40,730 bases of DNA from positions 1-40,730 of the forward strand of contig LJTT01000053.1 of the NCBI GenBank assembly GCA_001303585.1, read 5' to 3'. Below the pieces are notes generated by a model. It searched no databases and had not been told where the DNA came from. It worked only from the letters and a program-made list of their open reading frames with translations. This document shows positions 25,098 to 31,671 of this stretch, one piece after another (within the stretch, counting starts at the first letter, position 1; the number at the start of each line of letters is the position of its first letter). The position numbers and the translations under genes are program-made. The stretch comes from Betaproteobacteria bacterium SG8_41. Its GTDB lineage: Bacteria > Pseudomonadota > Gammaproteobacteria > Burkholderiales > SG8-41.

Positions 25098-26333
25098 TTA
25101 CTGCGACAGCGTGTCGTCGAGCGCCTCGATCCAGTGCCGCACCGGCAGCTTGGTCGCGCTCTGAAGGTGCATCTGGCAGCCGATATTGGCGGTGAGAATG
25201 GCGGTGGGGCTGCCACCGGTTAAGGCAGCGGCCTTGTTTGCGAGCAGGCGCTGCGACAGTTCGGGCTGCAAAATCGAATAGGTGCCGGCGGAGCCGCAGC
25301 ACAGATGAGGGTCGGGAACCGGCGTCAGCTCGTAGCCCAGACTCTCCAGTAACGTCTCGACTTTCCCCTGAAGCTTCATGCCGTGCTGTAGGCTGCACGG
25401 CGAGTGGAACGCCACTCGCTGCTGACTCGTGACCGGTGACCGGTGACCGGTGACCAGTTTGTCTTTCTCCGTCAGGATGACTTCGCTGATGTCTTTCGCC
25501 AGCGCTGAAATGCGCTTGGCCCTGTCGGCGTAGGCCGGGTCGTGGGCGAGGAGGTGGCCGTAGTCCTTCACGGTCACGCCGCAGCCGCTCGCGGTACTAA
25601 CGATGGCCTCGGCGCCAGACGAGATTCGCGGCCACCAGGCATCGATGTTGCGGCGCATGAAGCCCAGCGCTTCCTCCTGCACCGAAAGGTGCAGCGACAC
25701 GGCGCCACAGCAACCGGCGCTTGGCACGCGCACAAGCGTGATGCCAGCCCGGTCGAGGACCCGGGCCGCGGCGACGTTGGTTGTGGGTGAAACGCTGGTT
25801 TGCGCGCAGCTCTCCAGCAACAGCATCTGTCGCGTGCGCCGGGTCGAGGGCCACGCTTTGGCCGGCCCGCGGGGTGCCGGCACTTTGCGCTGCAATTCCT
25901 GCGGGAGCAGCGGGAGCGCGAGCTGCCCGAGAGCGACGATAGGATTGAAGAGCCGACGGCTCGGTATGACTGTGCGCAGCAATCTGCGCCGGGCCGCCTC
26001 GGCCGGTTTGCGGCCGACCCGCTCTTCCACCGCTCTCCGTCCGATCTCGAGCAGGCGCCCGTAGCGCACGCCGGTCGGGCATGTGGTCTCGCACGAGCGG
26101 CACGTAAGACAGCGGTCGAGATGGAGCTGCGTCTTAGCGCTCGGGGATGCGCCCTCCAGCACCTGCTTTATCAGGTAAATGCGCCCGCGCGGGCCGTCGA
26201 GCTCATCGCTCAGCAGCTGGTAGGTCGGACAGGTTGCAGTGCACATGCCGCAGTGCGTGCATTTGCGCAGGATCGCCTCCGCCTCCTTGCCTTCCGCGGT
26301 GTTCTTGATGAATGGAGCAAGGTTGGTTTGCAT
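25098..26333 (-). CDS. glcF: Glycolate oxidase iron-sulfur subunit
   Basis: 411 residues, matching GlcF. Two [4Fe-4S] motifs are present: CTHCGMCTATCP (C25, C28, C31, C35) and CLTCRSCETTCP (C75, C78, C81, C85). Two CCG domains follow, around SAGCCGAVSLH (about 212) and LCCGSAGTYS (about 367). It takes electrons from the flavin subunits GlcD and GlcE during glycolate oxidation at the inner membrane. A stretch reading KLVTGHRSPVTSQ (about residues 289-301) is encoded by four tandem heptamers, an in-frame low-complexity insert in a linker before the second CCG domain. The gene is separated from glcE by one hypothetical gene. ATG 26333. Confidence 0.95.
   Translation of the reverse strand: MQTNLAPFIKNTAEGKEAEAILRKCTHCGMCTATCPTYQLLSDELDGPRGRIYLIKQVLEGASPSAKTQLHLDRCLTCRSCETTCPTGVRYGRLLEIGRRAVEERVGRKPAEAARRRLLRTVIPSRRLFNPIVALGQLALPLLPQELQRKVPAPRGPAKAWPSTRRTRQMLLLESCAQTSVSPTTNVAAARVLDRAGITLVRVPSAGCCGAVSLHLSVQEEALGFMRRNIDAWWPRISSGAEAIVSTASGCGVTVKDYGHLLAHDPAYADRAKRISALAKDISEVILTEKDKLVTGHRSPVTSQQRVAFHSPCSLQHGMKLQGKVETLLESLGYELTPVPDPHLCCGSAGTYSILQPELSQRLLANKAAALTGGSPTAILTANIGCQMHLQSATKLPVRHWIEALDDTLSQ
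25429..25456. repeat. Four tandem heptamers inside glcF
   Basis: GTGACCG three times then GTGACCA, exactly 28 bp, within the coding sequence. On the glcF strand it reads GGTCACC units, giving roughly LVTGHRSPVT. The same heptamer family appears between genes at 8770, 17140, 27067 and 30045. Confidence 0.9.
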
Positions 26334-26344
26334 GTGTTAATCAA

Positions 26345-26491
26345 CCGCCAAGGCGGCAAGAAGAACCGAGCAAGCCGCAGATAAACGCAAATAAACAGGG
26401 ATCTGTACGCACAGATACCGGAAACTCGCGAATCCCGAACCCGGAATCTCGGAAAACTCTTTAGCCGCCGATGAGCGCCGATAAACGCCGG
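26345..26491. repeat. Patchwork of three short-period repeats upstream of glcF
   Basis: GCAGATAAAC and GCAAATAAAC (period 10) at 26377-26396; CGCGAAT, CCCGAAC, CCGGAAT, CTCGGAA (period 7) at 26427-26454; GCCGATGAGC and GCCGATAAAC (period 10) at 26467-26486. CCGCCAAGGCGGCAAGAA opens the run. No gene is seen in the 224-bp gap. Confidence 0.7.
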
Positions 26492-26557
26492 TCAATTCAT
26501 CACTGCCTAAACCGTCGCCCTTCATCCTTTATCCCTCGACTTTCCCCGACCGGCCGA

Positions 26558-27055
26558 TCACGTTAGAGTCGCGAAAACCCGCTTGCGGTACTCGACCACG
26601 AACTGCAAAGTGCGCAGCAGCGCGTGGTGCTCGGGCACAGTGTTCTCCGCGATCTTCTTGTCGGACAGCTCCTCGAGGATCTCTCGCATCAGGTCGGAGA
26701 CGAGCAGTACTTTTGCCCCGCCCAGGGTAGGGTGGTTGACCTTGCTCCCGAAGGCGAGCACCGCGATTTGCTCGACCTCCGGCGGGAGCTCGAACCCGGG
26801 AAAGAGCTCGGGAATGTATTTCCGGCCGGCCTGGAATTTCTTGCGGAAGCGCCGCTCGCGGGTCTGCCAGCTTTCTGCATCCATCGAGGGCTCGACGTGC
26901 ACTAGATGCGAACTCAGCGGGTTGAAAGCCACGACATCGAGCTCGCACTCATAGCCTCCCACGCGCCGCTTTCCGACCGCTAGGTTCCGGCGCACGAAGT
27001 AGCCGCGGTATTCGTACCACTCCGCCACCAGCTGCTCCAGAAAATTGTTCGCCAC
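26558..27055 (-). CDS. Hypothetical protein with a PD-(D/E)xK nuclease-like core
   Basis: 165 residues with no family recognised for certain. Residues 1-55 (LEQLVAEWYEYRGYFVRRN, then GGYECELDVVAFNP and LVHVEPS) follow the layout of restriction-endonuclease-fold proteins: an N-terminal helix, then ELDVVAF as the acidic strand and HVE as the next. The final lysine of the (D/E)xK motif is Pro here (VEPS), so catalysis is doubtful. The C-terminal half holds IAVLAFGSKVNHP and helical segments. The start is GTG 27055. The gene lies between glcE and glcF on the same strand, which is unusual because these genes are normally adjacent. Both flanks carry short-period repeats, which might indicate insertion. 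Confidence 0.7.
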   Translation of the reverse strand: MANNFLEQLVAEWYEYRGYFVRRNLAVGKRRVGGYECELDVVAFNPLSSHLVHVEPSMDAESWQTRERRFRKKFQAGRKYIPELFPGFELPPEVEQIAVLAFGSKVNHPTLGGAKVLLVSDLMREILEELSDKKIAENTVPEHHALLRTLQFVVEYRKRVFATLT

Positions 27056-27066
27056 GGCTTAACCCC

Positions 27067-27151
27067 GTGACCGGCGAACCGTGACCGGTGAACAGTAGTT
27101 CAAAAAGCAATGTGTGTTTTCGTTTTTACGAGTCACTGGTCACGATTCATC
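27067..27151. repeat. Inverted pair of heptamer arrays between glcE and the hypothetical gene
   Basis: Plus-sense units GTGACCG, GCGAACC, GTGACCG, GTGAACA fill 27067-27094. The opposite orientation (TCACTGG, TCACGAT, TCATC) fills 27132-27151 and ends at the glcE stop codon (27152-27150). The arms could pair across about 35 bases. Confidence 0.75.
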
Positions 27152-28289
27152 AAAAGTCCGGATACATCCGGCCCGGATTCAATATGCCGGCGGGATCAAA
27201 AGCCTCTTTGAGACGACGGTGGATTTTCGCCAGGCCGGGGGAGAGCGGGTGAAAGACACCAGCCGTTTTATCAACGGCGCGGAATAGCGTGGCATGCCCG
27301 CCCGCGCGTGCGGCGGCTTCGCGGATCACCTTTGCGTCCGCATCCGATCTCAACCAGCGCAATGCTCCACCCCACTCGATCAATTGGGGTCCCGCGAGGT
27401 CGAGCGGCGGTGTCGTCGGCTTGATCGACAGTCGCCACAATGCTTGATTGCCCGCGTAAAATGCAGCCCGCTGTTCGCGTATGTCGCTCCAGAATTGGGC
27501 GGCGTGCGTTGCGTCCATGGTTTCGCCGCCGATCTTCTTGGCGGCTGCCGCCACGGCGCTCGGCGCGCCCGACAATCGCACCGAAAGGCTCCCCGCGCGG
27601 TAAGCCGTTGCCGTCACCGGTAGTGGCTTGCTTCCCCAATCGTTCATTAGCGTGATGGCCTCGTCCGGACCCGCCGCAAGCCTGAGCGTGGCCTCGGCGG
27701 CGGGGGCCGGAAGAACCTTGAGCGAGACCTCGAGTATGACTCCCAGCGTGCCGAGCGCGCCGACGGTCAGCCGCGAGACATCGTAGCCCGCAACGTTTTT
27801 CATCACCTGTCCGCCGAAATGAAGCTCGGCGCCCTTGCCGTCCAAGATCCTTGCGCCGAGCACGAAGTCGCGCACGGCGCCGGCGTAGGCCCGCCGCGGG
27901 CCCGAGAGGCCGGTGGCAACGCAACCGCCGAGCGTGGCCAGTTTCTCTTCCGTCGGAACGGGCGCAATCGACAGCTGGCCCTCGGCCGGGGGCTGAGGCG
28001 CCTCGGGTTGCGGGGGACGGTCGAAGTGAGGCGGCTCAAAGGGCAGAACCTGGCCCTTTTCCTGCAGCGCGGCCTCGATTTCGACGAGCGGCGTGCCGGC
28101 ACGGGCGCTGATCACGAGCTCGGTCGGCTCGTAGGAAACGATCCCGCGCAGAGGCTTCGTGTCGAGAACGTCGCCGCGGATTTCGCCGCCGTAGAAATCC
28201 TTGGTTCCACCGCCGCGAATGCACAGGGGCCGCCGCCGAGACGCCGCGTCGCGAATCAGCCGTGAGAGATTTTCCACAACATCCTGCAT
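27150..28289 (-). CDS. glcE: Glycolate oxidase FAD-binding subunit
   Basis: 379 residues. The FAD-binding PCMH fold is seen in PLCIRGGGTKDFYGG (about residues 20-34), GGCVATGLSGPRRAYAGAVRDFVLG (about 119-143) and MKNVAGYDVSRLTVGALGTLG (about 159-179). The end NPGRMYPDF is typical. With GlcD and GlcF it forms the membrane-associated glycolate oxidase, making glyoxylate. ATG at 28289 (MQDVVENLSRLIRDA) is preferred because family similarity begins there; a TTG at 28340 would add 17 residues encoded inside a heptamer array. A proline-rich insert (PPQPEAPQPPAEG, about 91-103) is an odd feature. Upstream, glcD runs to within about 40 bp. Confidence 0.94.
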   Translation of the reverse strand: MQDVVENLSRLIRDAASRRRPLCIRGGGTKDFYGGEIRGDVLDTKPLRGIVSYEPTELVISARAGTPLVEIEAALQEKGQVLPFEPPHFDRPPQPEAPQPPAEGQLSIAPVPTEEKLATLGGCVATGLSGPRRAYAGAVRDFVLGARILDGKGAELHFGGQVMKNVAGYDVSRLTVGALGTLGVILEVSLKVLPAPAAEATLRLAAGPDEAITLMNDWGSKPLPVTATAYRAGSLSVRLSGAPSAVAAAAKKIGGETMDATHAAQFWSDIREQRAAFYAGNQALWRLSIKPTTPPLDLAGPQLIEWGGALRWLRSDADAKVIREAAARAGGHATLFRAVDKTAGVFHPLSPGLAKIHRRLKEAFDPAGILNPGRMYPDF

Positions 28290-28329
28290 AGAAGTGAGCG
28301 GCGAGCGGCGTCCCTTTGATGTTCCGATT

Positions 28330-29988
28330 TCAGTGTTCAATGTTCCGAGTTCGATGCTCCGTGTTCAAAGTTCCGGGTTCAAAGTTCAATGTTGGGAACT
28401 TCGTATTCATGGGTCGTCCAATGTTGCTTGAACCTTGAACCTTGAACCTTGAACCTTGAACCTTGAACCTTGAACCTTGAACCTTGAACCTTGAACCTTG
28501 AACCTTGAACCTTGAACGAAATTTCTCCTGCCCTGCGTGGACGTGCATACGCCCGTACTCGACGCAGCGACGCAAGGTCGGCACTGCTTTCCCGGGGTTG
28601 AGAAGTCCTTCCTGGTCGAACGCCCACTTGACCGCATGGAAAACCGCGAGCTCGGCCGAGGAGAATTGCGCGCACATCTGGTTGATCTTCTCGACTCCGA
28701 CGCCGTGCTCGCCCGTGATCGTGCCGCCCACTTCCAGGCAGAGCTCGAGGATCTCGGCGCCGAAGGCTTCCGTCCGCGCGAAGGCGCCGGGCTCGTTTGC
28801 GTCGTAAAGAATGAGAGGGTGCAGGTTGCCGTCGCCCGCGTGGAACACGTTCGCGCAGCGCAGGCCGTATTTTTCTTCCATCGCCGTGATGCGGCGCAGG
28901 ACCTCGCCCAGCCGCTTCTTCGGGATCGTGCCGTCCATACAGTAGTAGTCGGGGGAGATCGCTCCCGCGGCCGGAAATGCCGCCTTGCGGCCGGCCCAGA
29001 AGCGCAGCCGCTCAGGCTCGTCACGCGAGACCTGGGTCTGCACGGCGCCGCTTTTTTCCATTACCTCCTGGATGCGACGGATGTCGTCCGCCACCTCCTC
29101 GCGGGTGCCGTCGGACTCACACAGCAACACTGCGGCGACGTCAGTGCGATAGCCGGCCTGAACAAATCCTTCCACGGCGCGGGTAGCGGCCTGGTCCATC
29201 ATCTCGAAGCCCGCGGGCACGATACCGGTGGCGATGACGCTGGCGACCGCCTCGCCGGCCTTTGCCAGGTCATCGAAGGAGGCCATCACGACCTGCGCGT
29301 ACTCCGGCTTTGGGAGCAAGCGGACGGTGACCTCGGTCACCACGCCCAGCATGCCCTCTGAGCCGGTCATGAGCGCGAGGAGATCGTAACCGGGCGCGTC
29401 GAGAGCATCGGCGCCTATTTCCACGATGTCGCCCTCGATCGTCGCGACACGGAGCTTGAGAATGTTGTGCACGGTGAGGCCGTACTTGAGGCAGTGAATG
29501 CCGCCGGAATTTTCCGCGACGTTGCCGCCAATGCTGCAGGCAATCTGGCTCGACGGATCGGGCGCGTAGTAGAGCCCGAGCGGTGACGCGGCATCGGAAA
29601 TGGCGAGATTGCGCACGCCGGGCTGGACTCGCGCGGTGCGGGAGCGCACGTCCATCTGGACGATGCGCATGAATTTGGCGAGTGACAGCAGCACGCCGTT
29701 ACCCAGCGGGAGCGCGCCCCCCGAGAGCCCGGTGCCCGCGCCGCGGGCGACGACCGGGACCTTCCGCGCATGGCATTCCTTGAGGATGCGGCAGACCTGC
29801 TCCTCGGTCTCCGGCAGCGCCACGACCATCGGCACCTGGCGGTAGGCGGTGAGCCCGTCGCACTCATAGGGCTTGACGTCTTCCTGCGCGAACAGCACGG
29901 CGGACTCAGGCAGGAAGGTGCGCAGGGCCGACACGACCTCCCGCTGACGCTCGAGGTCCACCGCAATCTGTTCTGCAGGTGCCGTCAT
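28330..29988 (-). CDS. glcD: Glycolate oxidase catalytic subunit with a repeat-encoded C-terminal tail
   Basis: 552 residues, versus about 499 for E. coli GlcD. The FAD domain has VVARGAGTGLSGGALPLGNG (about 84-103) and IGGNVAENSGGIHCLKYGLT; the C-terminal domain has FHAGDGNLHPLILYD and GEHGVGVEK; the family end LNPGKAVPTLRRCVEYGRMH is intact. Beyond HVHAGQEKF the frame enters a perfect heptamer array and reads SRFKVQG four times, then a tail coded by the opposed array, until TGA at 28330. The normal last few residues and stop are thus replaced by about 55 repeat-derived residues. It oxidises glycolate, with electrons to GlcE/GlcF. ATG 29988 follows an AGGA site. Confidence 0.95.
   Translation of the reverse strand: MTAPAEQIAVDLERQREVVSALRTFLPESAVLFAQEDVKPYECDGLTAYRQVPMVVALPETEEQVCRILKECHARKVPVVARGAGTGLSGGALPLGNGVLLSLAKFMRIVQMDVRSRTARVQPGVRNLAISDAASPLGLYYAPDPSSQIACSIGGNVAENSGGIHCLKYGLTVHNILKLRVATIEGDIVEIGADALDAPGYDLLALMTGSEGMLGVVTEVTVRLLPKPEYAQVVMASFDDLAKAGEAVASVIATGIVPAGFEMMDQAATRAVEGFVQAGYRTDVAAVLLCESDGTREEVADDIRRIQEVMEKSGAVQTQVSRDEPERLRFWAGRKAAFPAAGAISPDYYCMDGTIPKKRLGEVLRRITAMEEKYGLRCANVFHAGDGNLHPLILYDANEPGAFARTEAFGAEILELCLEVGGTITGEHGVGVEKINQMCAQFSSAELAVFHAVKWAFDQEGLLNPGKAVPTLRRCVEYGRMHVHAGQEKFRSRFKVQGSRFKVQGSRFKVQGSRFKVQGSSNIGRPMNTKFPTLNFEPGTLNTEHRTRNIEH
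28335..28517. repeat. Heptamer arrays in opposite orientation at the glcD/glcE junction, one with 13 perfect copies
   Basis: 28427-28517 is 13 perfect copies of CTTGAAC (91 bp). 28335-28397 is nine imperfect copies of the reverse family: GTTCAAT, GTTCCGA, GTTCGAT, GCTCCGT, GTTCAAA, GTTCCGG, GTTCAAA, GTTCAAT, GTTGGGA. The gap between is about 29 bases, so a long hairpin is possible. All three frames of the perfect array on the glcD strand read the same heptapeptide VQGSRFK in rotation, with no stop. Confidence 0.95.
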
Positions 29989-30044
29989 TCTAACGTTCCT
30001 GGAGGTGTCGCCAAAACACCGATTATAGCCGCCGATGCTCTCCC

Positions 30045-30187
30045 AGTGACCAGGGACCGGAGCGTGATGAGTGATGAGTGACGGGCAATGGGACCGACCT
30101 CCATAACCTGTAAATAACGGTTTGTTTCTCTCCGCGTGCTCCGCATTTAATCGTCTGCGTTTATCTGCGGCTAAAATCGATTTGCGG
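30045..30187. repeat. Short-period repeats upstream of glcD
   Basis: AGTGACCAGGGACCGG is followed by GTGATGA, GTGATGA, GTGACGG at 30064-30084 (period 7). CTCCGCGTGCTCCGC comes near 30130-30144, and TCTGCGTTTATCTGCGG near 30154-30170. No gene is seen in this 200-bp gap between glcD and the next dehydrogenase. Confidence 0.65.
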
Positions 30188-30188
30188 T

Positions 30189-31607
30189 TCAGGAATCGCG
30201 AACTCGTATGACCTTGCCGGGATTGAGGAGATTGCGCGGATCGAGCGCTTCCTTGAGCGAGCGCATGACGCTCATCGCATCGCCATGCTCGGCGTCGAGG
30301 TAATCGAGCTTGCCGATGCCGACACCGTGCTCGCCGGTGCACGTCCCGCCCATCTCGAGCGCGCGCGATACGACGCGCCGGTTGATAGCCTCCGCTTCCT
30401 CGAGATCCGCGGGGCGAGTCTCGTCAATGGGTATCACCAGGTGAAAGTTCCCGTCGCCGACGTGCCCGAAAAGCGCCACTGGCATGGAGGCACGGGTGAT
30501 GTCCTCATTGGTCGCGGCGATGCATTCGGCAAGACGCGAGATCGGCACGCATACGTCCGTGGTGAACGCGCGGCTTCCGGGCCGGACTTGCCGGCAGGCG
30601 AGATAAGCGTCGTGCCGGGCCTGCCAGAGTCGGTTGCGATCTTCCTGCTGCGTTGCCCATTCGAAGTCCATCCCGCCCAGCTCTTTGGCAAGTTCCTGCA
30701 CGGTGCGCGCCTGCTCCTCTACGCCCGCCGGCGTGCCATGAAACTCCATGAAAAGCATCGGCGCCTCGCGCAAGGAAAGCTTGCTGTAGCGGTTGACGGC
30801 CTGCACCGTCAGCGTGTCGAGCAGCTCGCAGCGCGCAATCGGCACCCCGAGCTGGATCGTCTGGATCACGGTGCGCACTGCCGCATCCACCGTGGGAAAG
30901 GCGCAGACAGCCGCGGAAACCGCCTCGGGCTGGGGATGCAGCCGCAGCGTGATCTCCGTGATGATGCCCAGTGTGCCCTCGGAGCCCACGAAGAGGCGCG
31001 TGAGATCGTAGCCCGCGGATGACTTGCGCGCGCGTCCGCCAGTGTGGATCACCCGTCCGTCGGCGAGCACGACGGTGAGCCCGAGCACGTTCTCCCGCAT
31101 CGTTCCGTAACGCACCGCGTTGGTTCCGGAAGCGCGGGTGGCGGCCATGCCGCCGATCGTGGCGTCGGCGCCGGGGTCAATTGGAAAGAACAATCCCGAG
31201 CCGTGCAAATGCCGATTGAGCTGTTTGCGCGTCACACCGGCCTCAACCCTGGCGTCGAGGTCGTCCACATGGACGGCGAGCACGCGGTTCATGCGCGAGA
31301 GATCGAGGCACACCCCGCCGTGGATCGCGAGGACGTGGCCTTCGACGGAGGTGCCAACGCCAAACGCGATCATCGGAACGCCATCGCGCGCGCACAGGCG
31401 TGCAATCTCGGCGACTTCCGCCGTGCTCGTCGGAAAGGCGACGGCGTCGGGCGGCGTGATCGGGTGAGCCGATTCGTCCTTCCCGTGCTGCTCGCGCGCG
31501 GCGGCCGAGGTGGCAAGGCGATCACCGAGGCGCGCCCGCAGCTCGCCTAGAAGCGCTTCGGGCAGCGGATCGCGAGGACGGGCGCGATGGATGGCGGAGA
31601 GCGTCAC
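30189..31607 (-). CDS. FAD-linked D-2-hydroxy-acid (D-lactate type) dehydrogenase
   Basis: 472 residues of the GlcD/D-lactate dehydrogenase (LDHD/Dld1) family. The FAD-binding motifs are MIAFGVGTSVEGHVLAIHGG (about 79-98), GADATIGGMAATRASGTNAV (about 146-165) and SSAGYDLTRLFVGSEGTLGI (about 197-216). The C-terminal motifs are FGHVGDGNFHLVIPID (metal His region) and CTGEHGVGIGKLDYL. The end LLNPGKVIRV is complete. It oxidises D-lactate or a related D-2-hydroxy acid; the electron acceptor is unknown, perhaps a cytochrome or the GlcF-like subunit. Start GTG 31607 has no clear ribosome site. It lies just upstream of glcD and may be its paralogue with another substrate. Confidence 0.92.
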   Translation of the reverse strand: MTLSAIHRARPRDPLPEALLGELRARLGDRLATSAAAREQHGKDESAHPITPPDAVAFPTSTAEVAEIARLCARDGVPMIAFGVGTSVEGHVLAIHGGVCLDLSRMNRVLAVHVDDLDARVEAGVTRKQLNRHLHGSGLFFPIDPGADATIGGMAATRASGTNAVRYGTMRENVLGLTVVLADGRVIHTGGRARKSSAGYDLTRLFVGSEGTLGIITEITLRLHPQPEAVSAAVCAFPTVDAAVRTVIQTIQLGVPIARCELLDTLTVQAVNRYSKLSLREAPMLFMEFHGTPAGVEEQARTVQELAKELGGMDFEWATQQEDRNRLWQARHDAYLACRQVRPGSRAFTTDVCVPISRLAECIAATNEDITRASMPVALFGHVGDGNFHLVIPIDETRPADLEEAEAINRRVVSRALEMGGTCTGEHGVGIGKLDYLDAEHGDAMSVMRSLKEALDPRNLLNPGKVIRVRDS

Positions 31608-31671
31608 GGGGCAACAATCGACCGGATAAAAGTCTACACCGCTCGGCGGCGTTGCCCAGGGTGAATCGTGG

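Noticed and set aside
28290-28340. TTG start at 28340 for glcE
   Set aside because: The added residues are encoded by the heptamer array and family similarity begins at ATG 28289.
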